Notes: generated by a model from the letters alone, not told the origin. Counted from the first letter of the stretch, positions 8,605 through 17,653 are shown. The stretch is DNA of 64,000 nucleotides from PFJX01 sp964542455 (GCA_964542455.1 CAZIUC010000008.1:62001-126000); one strand, 5' to 3'. Numbers and translations: made by a program.

Positions 8605-9245
8605 CACTTCAACCCGGTTGAGGAAATCGCCCGCATGAATTCGCCGCGCAGCTGCGCATCGTCGCGGAAACAGCCGGCAAAGGCCTGGGTCACCACCCGC
8701 TCGTCGCCGCGCCGGTCCTCGCCCAGCAACAGGCACAACTGTTCCGCCTCGATGACGCACGCCGCGCCCTTCGCCTTGCCGTGGTAAATCAGCGCCTCCG
8801 CCACATCGCGAGTCATCCATTCCTGATAGGTGAAACGATGGCCGATGGCATCCACCAGGCGCGCGATGCGGCCGAAGCCGTGGAGACGGCCGCCCGGCAC
8901 ATAGGCCACATGGGCGATACCGCGAAACGGCACGAGATGGTGCGGGCACACGCCATGCACGGCGATGCCGCGGATCACCACCATGTCCTCGCGCGGATCG
9001 GCAAAACCCTCGCCCAGCGCCTCGCCGGGGTCGATCTCATAACCGCCCAGAAGGCGCCGTTCCCACAACTCGCGTACACGTTGCGCGGTGCGCCCGGTAT
9101 GCACCGAATCCGGCGCCACGCCGCAGGCCAGCAGCAAATCCGTCACCGCCTGCTCGAACGCCACCGGGTTGAACTTGCCGATGCGCGGAATGCCCAGATG
9201 GCCGGGCTCGGGGGTGGGGCAATCGTGATCGCAGCTATCGCTCAT
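8604..9245 (-). CDS. folE: GTP cyclohydrolase I
   Basis: A 213-residue FolE, converting GTP to 7,8-dihydroneopterin triphosphate, the first step of tetrahydrofolate/pterin synthesis. The zinc and active-site motif GVCPHHLVPFRG is present, as is GRIARLVDAIGHRFTYQE and the second cysteine region IEAEQLCLLLG. The N-terminus contains an extra cysteine/histidine cluster (SDSCDHDC) before the fold. An ATG six bases upstream (9251) exists, but AGGA lies 6 bases before the 9245 ATG and abuts the other, so 9245 is preferred. The stop overlaps the start of the membrane methyltransferase. Confidence 0.93.
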   Translation of the reverse strand: MSDSCDHDCPTPEPGHLGIPRIGKFNPVAFEQAVTDLLLACGVAPDSVHTGRTAQRVRELWERRLLGGYEIDPGEALGEGFADPREDMVVIRGIAVHGVCPHHLVPFRGIAHVAYVPGGRLHGFGRIARLVDAIGHRFTYQEWMTRDVAEALIYHGKAKGAACVIEAEQLCLLLGEDRRGDERVVTQAFAGCFRDDAQLRGEFMRAISSTGLK

Positions 9246-9261
9246 GAACATTCCTATAAGT

Positions 9262-9357
9262 TGTGCCCCGGCTCGGAAAAAACGCCCGATCCGCCCCCGA
9301 GTGGTGGCAAACGCGGGGCCAAGTCGTTCTAGGGACGGCCCGGCGAACGACTTGAGA
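9262..9357 (-). repeat. Dispersed repeat (AAGTCGTTC family), copy 1
   Basis: On the minus strand this reads CTCAAGTCGTTCGCCGGGCC, then a second inverted AGAACGACTTGG arm, then a G-rich part ending CCGAGCCGGGG. The same order of motifs is found on the plus strand at 11615-11702, with good similarity throughout, and a shortened copy is at 58046-58078. It overlaps the end of the DUF2238 remnant. Confidence 0.75.
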
Positions 9358-9571
9358 GAGCCGCCAACTGACGGTCATGCCGGCGGCGCAAAAGAAGTTG
9401 CGAGGATAACGCGCCGAGCAAGGCCAGGAACATGTCCCATTGGGTATCCCAGACATCGCCCTGGGTGGCCAGGAAAGCCACGGCCTCGCCGCCGGAGCCC
9501 AGCACCGCCAGAACAGCCATCAATAACCAGCGCGGATTTATCTCGCCACCACCGCCAGGAAAAGTGTGCAC
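9329..9571 (-). pseudogene. C-terminal remnant of a DUF2238/YjdF-like membrane protein
   Basis: An 80-codon frame with a GTG start. Its core, FLATQGDVWDTQWDMFLALLGAL, matches the C-terminal signature of the DUF2238 (YjdF) inner membrane family, whose members are about 200 residues. Only the last one or two helices are present, and an in-frame stop lies 12 codons before the GTG, so the N-terminal two-thirds is missing. The C-terminus runs into a dispersed repeat. It is most likely a decayed gene; a short expressed membrane protein cannot be excluded. Confidence 0.55.
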
Positions 9572-9650
9572 TCTGCCACAGCGGAGGCGGGAACCGACGT
9601 GTGATTAACCTGGATGTCTATCCGCCGAGGCTACGGAGAGCGGCCCCAAA

Positions 9651-9723
9651 TGTAGCGCCGGCGTCTCGCCGGCTTCGTGGGCCTGATCGGAAGGACGAAG
9701 CCGGCGAGACGCCGGCGCTACAA
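9651..9723. repeat. 73-bp palindromic element, copy 1
   Basis: A near-perfect hairpin: TGTAGCGCCGGCGTCTCGCC and its complement flank GGCTTCGT...ACGAAGCC arms and a short central loop. The same 73-base element is at 59973-60045 with several base changes, most of them paired changes that keep the stem. The surrounding gap (9572-9835) holds nothing else recognisable. Confidence 0.85.
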
Positions 9724-9835
9724 GTCCGCCTCGGCAAATGGACAATTGGGAATAACGCGGCTCAAGGCTTGTATAGTTGCCCCCCCGGCGGATTCCACGC
9801 TTGATAACCGGCACCACCCTGAAGAGGAGAAACCC

Positions 9836-10345
9836 ATGAAATTGCTATTCCTGCTCGCGGCATTCGCCGCCAGTCTGTTCGCCCCTGCTTCCGTGCTGGC
9901 ACTCGATACGATCTCACCCGCGAAGGGCAAGGAGATGTACGACAAGGCGCTGCAATCCTATAGCTGCGTCGATTACGAGAAGGCACTGCGCCTGTTCAAG
10001 GCCAATGCCGAAGCGGGGCATGCGCTTTCCCAGTACATGACCGGCATCATGGTGGAACAGGGCCAGGGTACGGAGGAAGATGTCACGGCGGCCTTCAACT
10101 GGTACATGAAGGCAGCGCAACAGGGGCTTTCCGATGCCTATTACGCGCTGGGAGACATGTACAGCCGGGGCATTTCGGTGAACAAGGATGCGTTGCAAGC
10201 CTACGTCTGGTTCGATCTGGCCGCGCGCGGCGGCCACAAACTCGCTCCCGACATGAAGCGGAGCGAAGCCGCGCATCTGCAACCCGCGCAACTCGAAACC
10301 GCCCAAACCATGGCCAGCGACTGGCTCGCGAAACTGGGCCACTGA
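9836..10345 (+). CDS. Sel1-like repeat periplasmic protein
   Basis: A 169-residue protein with a signal peptide (MKLLFLLAAFAASLFAPASVLA). The mature part contains Sel1/TPR-like helical repeats: DYEKALRLFKANAEAGHALSQ, then TAAFNWYMKAAQQGLSDAYYALG and ALQAYVWFDLAARGGH, with the usual small-residue spacing. Such proteins act as protein-protein adaptors in the envelope; no partner can be named. The start at 9836 follows a GAAGAGGAGA ribosome site; the upstream open frame is repeat sequence. Confidence 0.85.
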   Translation: MKLLFLLAAFAASLFAPASVLALDTISPAKGKEMYDKALQSYSCVDYEKALRLFKANAEAGHALSQYMTGIMVEQGQGTEEDVTAAFNWYMKAAQQGLSDAYYALGDMYSRGISVNKDALQAYVWFDLAARGGHKLAPDMKRSEAAHLQPAQLETAQTMASDWLAKLGH

Positions 10346-10386
10346 TCCGCTCACTCTCCAGAAACACCATGCAACCCATTGATTCC

Positions 10387-10441
10387 GTAGGGTGCGCCGT
10401 GCGCACGATTCACGGCTAATCGTGCGCACGGCGCACCCTAC
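10387..10441. repeat. 24-bp perfect palindrome with 7-base loop
   Basis: Arms at 10387-10410 and 10418-10441 (GTAGGGTGCGCCGTGCGCAC onward) are perfect complements over 24 bases around a 7-base loop, filling the gap between the Sel1-repeat and OmpA-family genes. No T-run follows. It looks like a dispersed intergenic hairpin and overlaps the leader of the downstream gene. Confidence 0.85.
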
Positions 10442-10456
10442 CTCCCGAGGCAACCC

Positions 10457-11584
10457 ATGAAACTTCGAGCACTCGTCCTAGCCCTCGCAAGCGCGAGCAC
10501 TGCGCTGCCGAGCAGCGCATACGCCGCAGATGATATTTGCAGCCGCCTGATCATCCAGGCGGTCAACCAATTCTGCCAACTCCTTCCCAACGGCTTGAAC
10601 CTTTGCCAACCGGTTGCCCTGGTCGGCCCCAATCCACAGTGCAACACCTCGGAAAAGCAGGCGCTGGTTCCCGTGCCATTGGGGCCGGCGACTTTGCGGC
10701 CACTCGCCCCCTGGGCCGCGCCTTATGCAAACCCGTGGCCGGCACCCCTGGCGGCGGCGAACATCCCCCTCGCCACGCGGGCAACGGTAGTCGCGCCGGC
10801 CAGTCCGGTCGCGCCGACGCCGCCCGAAACTCCTCGCATCGTGGCCGAAGTACCCAAGCCGGTCGTAGCCGCGGCCGTGCCGGTTGCCCCGGCTGTCGCG
10901 CCGGTCATCGCGCCAATCACGACTGTGGCCGCGCCGCCCCCCGCCCCAGTCGCCGCCGTGACTGTCGTACCCGCCGCCGCGCCCAGCGCCGTGGCCCCGG
11001 TCACCGCCGCGCCAAGCGAAATTCCGACGCCCGTCGTCGCGGCCAGCCTCGCGCCCGTTGCGGAGGCGCCGATCGTGAGCGCCGCCCCGGCTGTTCAAAC
11101 CGAGGCGGCTCCGGTGATCGAACCTTTGCCCGCGCCACTCCCAGTGACTGTGGCAACACCGGAAATCGCGGCAACGAGCCCCGCCACCGCGCCCGACGCC
11201 GCACAGCCCGTGACCGCCCAGACCATCGCGGCGGAAGCGGCCGCCGTGGATGCGCTGGCCCACTTCGACTTCGACAGCGCCACCCTGACCCCGGTCGGAC
11301 GCGCCGTGCTGGATGCCTGGCTGGCCGAGGCGCCGAAGGACAAATCGATACGGGTCAGCGGCTATGCCGACCGGCTCGGCCCCGAACCCTACAACCTGAA
11401 ACTGTCGTTGCGTCGCGCCGAAGCGGTGAAGCAATACCTCGCCGGCAAGGGCTTCGACCCACGCAGGATTCAACTCGAAGCCAAAGGTGAGGCGGAGCCG
11501 GTGAAACACTGCAAGGGCGACGCCACAGCGGCCACCAAGGCCTGCCTGGCACCCAACCGCAGAGTCAGGATCGACTCCGAATAA
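10457..11584 (+). CDS. OmpA-family protein with long Ala/Pro/Val linker
   Basis: A 375-residue protein. A signal peptide (residues 1-23, ending AYA) is followed by a short cysteine-containing segment (about 24-65, with ICSRL, FCQLL, LCQPV and QCNTS), then roughly 190 residues of low-complexity alanine, proline and valine. The C-terminal OmpA domain (about 262-375) has FDFDSATLTPVG, VSGYADRLGPEPYN, LSLRRAEAVKQYL and APNRRVRI. The fold suggests a peptidoglycan-binding anchor at the end of an extended flexible arm. An insert KHCKGDATAATKACLAP in the OmpA domain carries two cysteines that could form a disulphide. Confidence 0.85.
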   Translation: MKLRALVLALASASTALPSSAYAADDICSRLIIQAVNQFCQLLPNGLNLCQPVALVGPNPQCNTSEKQALVPVPLGPATLRPLAPWAAPYANPWPAPLAAANIPLATRATVVAPASPVAPTPPETPRIVAEVPKPVVAAAVPVAPAVAPVIAPITTVAAPPPAPVAAVTVVPAAAPSAVAPVTAAPSEIPTPVVAASLAPVAEAPIVSAAPAVQTEAAPVIEPLPAPLPVTVATPEIAATSPATAPDAAQPVTAQTIAAEAAAVDALAHFDFDSATLTPVGRAVLDAWLAEAPKDKSIRVSGYADRLGPEPYNLKLSLRRAEAVKQYLAGKGFDPRRIQLEAKGEAEPVKHCKGDATAATKACLAPNRRVRIDSE

Positions 11585-11614
11585 GGCCTGTTCATGAAAA
11601 ACTGCAACATTCTG

Positions 11615-11702
11615 GCCTCTCAAGTCGTTCGCCGGGCCGCCCCAAGAACGACTTGGCCCCCTCGGGGGGGGGCTCGGCGGAATTTGCCGAGCCGGGGGTA
11701 CT
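11615..11702 (+). repeat. Dispersed repeat (AAGTCGTTC family), copy 2
   Basis: TCTCAAGTCGTTCGCCGGGC, an inverted AGAACGACTTGG arm, a G-run, and the terminal GCCGAGCCGGGGGTACTG. It is the reverse-oriented counterpart of 9262-9357. The last motif is shared exactly with the short copy at 58046-58078. Confidence 0.75.
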
Positions 11703-11814
11703 GTTCACTAACGGGCGCGCGGCGGCATTGTCGGTCGCTTGGCGGGGAATGGCCTTGCTGTGCGCTCGCCGCCTAAGCATTTCCCCCCTGATTCAATTGA
11801 CCTGGAGCCTTCCT

Positions 11815-12012
11815 GTGAACGACCCGCAACACACTTCTTCTTTCTGGCTAGGCAATGCGCTATTGGGTGTTTCCCTGCTCATGCTGATCTTTCTCGGCGC
11901 CCTGTGGGAAGCAATTGGCGTCTGGACGATGGTCTTGTGGATGGGTCTGGCCGGGTCGGGAATGTATCTGGTGACGAAAGAACAAGGGCCGTCGTCCAAC
12001 ATGCCGGATTGA
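11815..12012 (+). CDS. Small two-helix membrane protein, hypothetical
   Basis: A 65-residue protein with a GTG start and two hydrophobic segments: FWLGNALLGVSLLMLIFLGAL and the helix around VWTMVLWMGLAGSGMYLV, ending in a short polar tail. A GGAG site lies about 9 bases before the GTG. The longer frame opening at 11653 covers repeat sequence and has no ribosome site. I recognise no named family; similar short membrane proteins are common in betaproteobacteria. Function unknown. Confidence 0.55.
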   Translation: MNDPQHTSSFWLGNALLGVSLLMLIFLGALWEAIGVWTMVLWMGLAGSGMYLVTKEQGPSSNMPD

Positions 12013-12117
12013 ACGGCATACGCAATACTTCTCCTTGATCAAAGCCCCTGTAACCGCACGTTGTAGTCAGTCAAGCTGAAACGAGAGGACACCAGCGTCC
12101 CAGCCTCGCCATGCAAT

Positions 12118-12279
12118 GTGACCGTGCCTGATGCGTTTCGCCGCGCTCTGATGAAGCCCCTACCCTTCGGTAACCACATCTACGAACCCAAGCCGACACA
12201 CGGTATTTGGTACGTGTTCGACGGCGCGCGCGGCACGCCCTACGGCCGGGCTCGCAGAGTCACCAGCGCGGCGTCGTAA
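12118..12279 (+). CDS. Doubtful 53-codon ORF
   Basis: A GTG-initiated frame with protein-like composition in the middle (FGNHIYEPKPTHGIWYVFDG) occupies the gap before the kinase gene and overlaps its 3' end by 40 bases on the opposite strand. The frame is open back to 12067. No ribosome site is visible and no family is recognised. It may be a gene remnant. Confidence 0.2.
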   Translation: MTVPDAFRRALMKPLPFGNHIYEPKPTHGIWYVFDGARGTPYGRARRVTSAAS

Positions 12280-15200
12280 TCGAAGTTTTCGACCTGCCGC
12301 GCCAGGGCGTCGAAATGTTCGCCCAAGGCCGCTCGCAGCAATGGCGCGGATTCGCGCAGGAGTTGGCCGGCGCGGGTGTTGTCTTCCGCCAGCAGCGCGT
12401 CCAGTTCCATCACTATTTGCTCAAGCCGCGCCGGGTCTACCTGCACACAGGCTGGCGATGACGCCACCCTGTCGGCACGCGCCGACAGGCCAAGGATGCG
12501 CGCGACAGCCTGGCCGAGTTCCCGTTCCACCGTCGACAACAGATCGGCGCTCACGGCGGGCGACGCGGCGGTGCCGGCGCCGCCGCCCGGTTTCAGCACC
12601 TGCTCCAGCGACATGGCTTTCTCTTGCAGGGCGACCAGGCCCAGAGTGGCGGCGACGCCCTTGAGCGTATGGGCAAGGCGATACGCTTCTTCCACCTGGC
12701 CGGCGTCCAGTTTCTGCCGGATATGGCTGACGTCCTCACTGTGTAAAACGGCGAACTTGTCGAGCATGCGCACACACCTGTCCGAACGACCGCCCACGCT
12801 GAGCAGACAGCGCCGCGCATCGAAACCAGGCCAGTCTTCCAGAGGCGCGGCGCTATCCACGTCCTCCTGGGTCGCGGCGGTAGGCAAAGCGGGATGCGGC
12901 GTCGGAGCGCGCGCCGGCAACCACTTCAGCAGGGCGGTATAGAGCGCATCCGGGTCCACCGGTTTGGCGACGAAATCGTTCATGCCGGCGGCGTCGCAGG
13001 CGGCGCGGTCTTCGTCGAAGGCGTTGGCGGTCATTGCCAGAATCGGCCTGGTTTCCCAGCCCGGCAGCGCGCGAATCACGCGGGTAGCCTCCAGGCCATC
13101 CATGACCGGCATCTGGATGTCCATCAGGATCAGGTCGTAATCGCCCGTTCGCGCTTTCTCCAGCGCCGCGCGGCCATCCGCCGCCGTATCGACCGCCAGA
13201 CCGGCGCCGTGCAGGAGTTCCAGGGCCACTTCCCGGTTGATGGCGTTGTCCTCCGCCAGCAGCAATCGCGCGCCGCCCCGGCTTTGGCGCAGTTCGGTTT
13301 CTGCAGACTCACCCCGTGCTTCGGGCAAGTCTGGAAGGACGCCGTGGCCGCGCGTCAGCCGCACCGTGAACCAGAACAGGCTGCCACGCCCCGGCGTGCT
13401 TTCCACGCCGACCTCGCCCCCCATCAGGCCGGCCAGGCGCCGGGTGATCGCCAGGCCAAGCCCGGTGCCGCCGTACTTGCGGGTGGTGGAGACATCCGCC
13501 TGTTCGAAGGCCTGGAACAGGCTGGGCAGTTTCTCCGGGTCGATACCCGTGCCACTGTCCTGAACCTCGAAACGCACCAGGAGCCAATCGTCCCGCTCTT
13601 CCAGCAAACGGGCGCGCAGGGTGATCGTGCCCTGTTCGGTGAATTTGACCGCGTTGCCGGCATAGTTGAGCAGAGCCTGACGCAAACGGGTGACATCGCC
13701 GCGCAACCACAGCGGCACGTCATCGCCATCCACTTCGATGCGCAAGCCCTTGCCGGCGGCCGACTCCCCGATCAGGGAGCGAACCTGATCAAGCACGGCG
13801 GCGAGGGCAAAGTCGCGCTGTTCCAGTTCCAGCCGCCCCGCCTCGATTTTCGACAGATCGAGCACATCGTTGATGATCGACAGCAGATGCTGAGCGGCGC
13901 CGTCGATCTTGCTCAGGCGTTCCGCCTGCGGTGGTGTGGCGCCATCGCGACGCAGCAGGTGGGTCAAGCCGATGATGGCGTTCATCGGCGTGCGGATTTC
14001 GTGGCTCATGTTGGCGAGGAAGGCGCTCTTCGCCCGGTTGGCGGTTTCAGCCGCGTCCTTGGCCACGGCGAGTTGCCGGGTGCGTTCCGTCACCAGGTCT
14101 TCCAGGTGGTGGCGGTACTCGTCCAGTTCGGCGCCCAGGCGTTTCTTCTCGCTGATGTCTTCTTTCACCGCGACATAGTGGGTGATGCGCCCGTCGGCCT
14201 GGCGCAGCGGCGTGATGATGGCGAACTCGGTGTATTCGCTGCCATCGCGGCGCCGGTTGATGAACTCGCCTTTCCAGGGCTGGCCCTGAGTCAGCGCGGA
14301 CCAGAGCGCTTCATAGGTGGCGCGGGGCGTCTTGCCGGAATGCAGCACACGCGGGTTTTGGCCGATGACCTCCTCGCGGCTATAGCCGGTATTCGCCACG
14401 AAAGCTTCGTTCACATATTCGATATGCCCAGCCAGATCGGTGATGGCGATGCTCTCCGGGCTTTGCTCCACAGCTTGCGCGAGCTTGCGTAATTGCTCCT
14501 CGACCCGCTTGCGTTCGCTGATGTCCTCACCGGAACCGAGGGTGCCGACGATGCGCCCTTCGTTGTCGGTAAAATAGGCGTTGTGCCAGGCGATCAGGCG
14601 CTGGTGACCGTCACGGCACAGGATCGCGTTCTCGAAATACTCCGCCGCCTCCAGTTCGCCGGCCATGATATGGCGAAACACGGGATAGACCGTTTCCATG
14701 CCCAGGGGCTGCGGCAGGCAGTCCATGAACCAGTTTCTTCCCAGCAATTCCTCTTCCGCATAGCCCAGCAGTTCACACCCCTTGCGATTGATCATGGTGA
14801 TGCGGCCATCGGCATCGAGCGCGACCATGATGGTCTGCACCGTGTCGAGGTAACGCTGGTTGAGCGCGACCTCGCGGCGCAGCGCCGCTTCCGCCTGTTG
14901 CCGTTCGGTGATGTCGCGAGCGATGCCATAGAGGCCGATGGTCTTTCCCTCTTTGTCATGCAACGGCCCCTTGGTGGTGAGGAAGGTACGTATACCCCCC
15001 GACATGGCGATATCTTCCTGAAACGCCAGGGTGAGGTTGCCATCCATCACTTCGCGGCTGACGGCCATCTTCTCGCCCGCCACATCGGGAGGAAACAGAT
15101 TGCTTTCATCACGCCCCAGAAGCGATTCCTGATTCCTGCCGGTAAACCGCTCCGCCGCCCGGTTGAACAGGATGAAACGTCCTTCCAGATCCAGGGCGAA

Positions 15201-16523
15201 AATGGCGTCATCCGAACTGTCGGCGATGGCGGCCAGCAGTCGCAGGGCGCGCAGGCGCTCGACCTGCGACTGCCGCACCCGCTCCGCGATGGCCAGTTCC
15301 CGCCGCTGGCGTGACAGGTAGACGCCGGTACCCAGCGCGAACAGGGCCAACAGACCGGCCAGGATGATCCAGACGGCGTTGCGATAGGCACCGTCGTAAA
15401 GCTCGGACTCATCGATCTTGGCCAACACAAACCAGTCGCTGCCCGGGATGGCATGCACCACCCCGAACACCGGCACCCCGCGATAGTCCACCCCCTTCAC
15501 CGCCTGGCCCAATCTGGCATCGCCGCGCAATACCTGGGCCGCCAGAGTCTGGCTCCTGGCCATGGGCACGCGCAGTTTCATCGCCGTGTCGGCGCGATGG
15601 CGCAACTCGTTGAGAAACAGCAAATCGTCACCGTCACGGCGGAACCACACCACCTCGCCGCTGCGGCTCGGTCCTGGCCAGGTTTGCAGTTGCGGGAACA
15701 ACCCCGCCCGCAAATCCACGTGCAGGACCACGCTAGGGCCGACAGCCACACGCGCCACCGGCAAGGCCACCACGAAATCCAGGTGCAGGCGGTTGCCGGC
15801 ATCAAGATAAGGGCCGACGTGGATTGGTTGATGCTCCCGCCAGGCCCGCTCGGCGGCGGCGCGCAACTCGGGCGTGACGACGCCGGGCGAATTTTCCGAA
15901 TCCCAGAACACCTGTGTGGCGCCCGCGTCGAGCAACTTGGCGCCATGAAAGCCGTTGTACTGGATGAATTCAAGGAGATCCTGGCGCAACCGCTCACCAC
16001 TCGCCGCGTCACGGTGTCCATGCCAACGCCCATAGGCCTCGGCGAGATAGCGGGCGCGGGCGATGAAGTTGGCGTCGTTCCGCCGTTCCCGCAACCAGCC
16101 CACGATCTGCTGTGCCTTGAGATCGGCGATCGCGCGTAGCCGGGCCAGTTCCAGCTCTTCCTGCTGGCGCACGTTATAGAAGATGCCCAGAGCGGTCAGG
16201 GCGAGGATGGCGAGCCCCGCCGCCAGCGTGGAGCGCCAGGGGAAAGAGGGTCGCTCTACACTTTCCACATCCTCCACGCTTTCCTCCGCCGGCCGGGGTG
16301 CTTGCCCGTCGCCATGGCGCAGCGCCAGCCACAAGGCGAGCGCGCTGACCGCGACGAATACCAAGCCCTTGAGCGTGCTGTAGAGGACGATCTGCTTCGG
16401 GTCATTGCTCAGCCATTCCACCACCTTGTCCGAAAACAATATCCAGGCACAGGCAAACGCGGCGTAAAGCAACGTCGCGCGGGTGGCGTAAGCGTGAGTT
16501 TTCGGTTGCTCTGGTACGGGCAT
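12240..16523 (-). CDS. Multi-PAS hybrid sensor histidine kinase with receiver and HPt domains
   Basis: A 1427-residue inner-membrane kinase. Hydrophobic helices are at about 15-37, 47-67 and 95-113; a long extracytoplasmic sensor region follows (about 115-380), then a helix at about 385-407. PAS domains follow at about 428-545 (ADSSDDAIFALDLEGRF), 555-675 and 685-800, each ending in a PAC-like DITER/EDISERK segment. HisKA has NMSHEIRTP with phospho-acceptor H841; the HATPase has the GTGLGLAI box. The receiver domain has LILMDIQMPVMDG with D1135, and the C-terminal HPt has RLAHTLKG with H1285. This is the full BarA/BvgS-like His-Asp-His relay without the final Asp, supplied in trans. The next gene on the strand (35 bases on) is an HD-GYP response regulator, the probable partner. 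Confidence 0.93.
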   Translation of the reverse strand: MPVPEQPKTHAYATRATLLYAAFACAWILFSDKVVEWLSNDPKQIVLYSTLKGLVFVAVSALALWLALRHGDGQAPRPAEESVEDVESVERPSFPWRSTLAAGLAILALTALGIFYNVRQQEELELARLRAIADLKAQQIVGWLRERRNDANFIARARYLAEAYGRWHGHRDAASGERLRQDLLEFIQYNGFHGAKLLDAGATQVFWDSENSPGVVTPELRAAAERAWREHQPIHVGPYLDAGNRLHLDFVVALPVARVAVGPSVVLHVDLRAGLFPQLQTWPGPSRSGEVVWFRRDGDDLLFLNELRHRADTAMKLRVPMARSQTLAAQVLRGDARLGQAVKGVDYRGVPVFGVVHAIPGSDWFVLAKIDESELYDGAYRNAVWIILAGLLALFALGTGVYLSRQRRELAIAERVRQSQVERLRALRLLAAIADSSDDAIFALDLEGRFILFNRAAERFTGRNQESLLGRDESNLFPPDVAGEKMAVSREVMDGNLTLAFQEDIAMSGGIRTFLTTKGPLHDKEGKTIGLYGIARDITERQQAEAALRREVALNQRYLDTVQTIMVALDADGRITMINRKGCELLGYAEEELLGRNWFMDCLPQPLGMETVYPVFRHIMAGELEAAEYFENAILCRDGHQRLIAWHNAYFTDNEGRIVGTLGSGEDISERKRVEEQLRKLAQAVEQSPESIAITDLAGHIEYVNEAFVANTGYSREEVIGQNPRVLHSGKTPRATYEALWSALTQGQPWKGEFINRRRDGSEYTEFAIITPLRQADGRITHYVAVKEDISEKKRLGAELDEYRHHLEDLVTERTRQLAVAKDAAETANRAKSAFLANMSHEIRTPMNAIIGLTHLLRRDGATPPQAERLSKIDGAAQHLLSIINDVLDLSKIEAGRLELEQRDFALAAVLDQVRSLIGESAAGKGLRIEVDGDDVPLWLRGDVTRLRQALLNYAGNAVKFTEQGTITLRARLLEERDDWLLVRFEVQDSGTGIDPEKLPSLFQAFEQADVSTTRKYGGTGLGLAITRRLAGLMGGEVGVESTPGRGSLFWFTVRLTRGHGVLPDLPEARGESAETELRQSRGGARLLLAEDNAINREVALELLHGAGLAVDTAADGRAALEKARTGDYDLILMDIQMPVMDGLEATRVIRALPGWETRPILAMTANAFDEDRAACDAAGMNDFVAKPVDPDALYTALLKWLPARAPTPHPALPTAATQEDVDSAAPLEDWPGFDARRCLLSVGGRSDRCVRMLDKFAVLHSEDVSHIRQKLDAGQVEEAYRLAHTLKGVAATLGLVALQEKAMSLEQVLKPGGGAGTAASPAVSADLLSTVERELGQAVARILGLSARADRVASSPACVQVDPARLEQIVMELDALLAEDNTRAGQLLRESAPLLRAALGEHFDALARQVENFDYDAALVTLRARP

Positions 16524-16558
16524 GGAATGCTTTTCGCGCCTGGTTGGCTGCTCGCCGC

Positions 16559-17653
16559 TCAGGGGTTGTCCAGGTGGCGCTGGGCGATGGCGGCGAATTC
16601 GTCGAAACCGCCCAGAAAGGCATCGACCATGTCCGGATCGAAATGACTGCCGCGTCCGGCGGCGATGATCTCGCGCGCCCGCGTGAAAGACATGGGCGCC
16701 TTGTAGACACGCGCTGTAATCAGCGCGTCGAAAACGTCGGCGATGGCCATCAGCCGGGCGGAAAGCGGGATGGTGTCACCGGCCAGGCCGTCCGGATAAC
16801 CGCTACCGTCCCATTTTTCGTGATGCCAGCGCGCAATTTCCTTGGCTAGACCGAGAAACTCCACCCCTCGGGCGGCGTCGTGTTCGGCCAGTTCGATGGC
16901 GTCATAACCCAGACGGGCATGCGTTTTCATCACAATCCACTCCTCCGCGTTGAGGGGGCCCGGTTTTTGCAGAATGGCGTCGGGAATGCCCACCTTGCCG
17001 ATGTCGTGCAAGGGCGCCGATCTGGCGAGCAACTCGATGTAACGGCCGCCGAGGACAGCGGAAAAGCGTGGGTGGTCGCACAGACGCTGCGCCAGACGCT
17101 GCACATAGGCCTGGGTGCGCAGAATGTGGTTACCGGTTTCCGGGTCGCGGGTTTCCGCCAGATGGGCGAGTGCCCGGATGCTGACTTCCTGAGTCAGTTC
17201 GTTTTCCCGCATGCGACGCGCGACTTCGGCTTCCAGCCAGGTGTTTTTCCCGGTCAACCAGTCGCGCGCCTGCTTCAACTCCAGTTGGGTGCGAACGCGC
17301 GCGAGCACGATGGGCGGCACGACAGGCTTGGTGATGTAGTCCACCGCGCCCGCCTCCAGCCCGTGCAATTCCGCGTCGGTGCTGTCCATCGCGGTGACGA
17401 AAATGATCGGAATGTCATGGGTGAGCGGGTCCGCGCGCAGGCGGGAAAACACTTCGTAGCCATCCATGCCGGGCATCATCACGTCGAGCATGATCAGGTC
17501 AGGACACGGCGCGCTGACGGCGATGCGCAAGGCCTTCTCGCCCGAGGTGGCCGCGCGCACCCGGTAATGGGGTTGCAGCAGTTCGCTGAGAACGGTGAGG
17601 TTCTCGGGTGCGTCGTCGACGATCAGAATGGTGGACTGGGCGGAGCCCGGCAT
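16559..17653 (-). CDS. Response regulator with HD-GYP c-di-GMP phosphodiesterase domain
   Basis: A 364-residue cytoplasmic protein. Residues about 8-122 are a CheY-like receiver with IVDDAPEN, phospho-acceptor D57 in LIMLDVMMPGMDG and the T/K of the switch (VDYITKP). After a coiled linker, residues about 155-360 form an HD-GYP domain: the HD pair H216-D217 in LHDIGKVGIPD and HHEKWDGSGYPDG at 277-289, all metal and GYP residues intact. It is expected to hydrolyse c-di-GMP when phosphorylated. The gene precedes the large hybrid kinase with a 35-base gap, so the two are one signalling operon. GAGGTAAC lies before the ATG. Confidence 0.93.
   Translation of the reverse strand: MPGSAQSTILIVDDAPENLTVLSELLQPHYRVRAATSGEKALRIAVSAPCPDLIMLDVMMPGMDGYEVFSRLRADPLTHDIPIIFVTAMDSTDAELHGLEAGAVDYITKPVVPPIVLARVRTQLELKQARDWLTGKNTWLEAEVARRMRENELTQEVSIRALAHLAETRDPETGNHILRTQAYVQRLAQRLCDHPRFSAVLGGRYIELLARSAPLHDIGKVGIPDAILQKPGPLNAEEWIVMKTHARLGYDAIELAEHDAARGVEFLGLAKEIARWHHEKWDGSGYPDGLAGDTIPLSARLMAIADVFDALITARVYKAPMSFTRAREIIAAGRGSHFDPDMVDAFLGGFDEFAAIAQRHLDNP

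Noticed and set aside
10387..10441. Rho-independent terminator after the Sel1-repeat gene
   Set aside because: The stem is strong but lacks a T-run on either strand; it is listed as a repeat.
10800..11230. Possible tandem repeat or CRISPR-like array inside the OmpA-family gene
   Set aside because: The repetition is low-complexity Ala/Pro/Val coding sequence with variable spacing, not direct repeats with spacers. No CRISPR array was found anywhere in the window.
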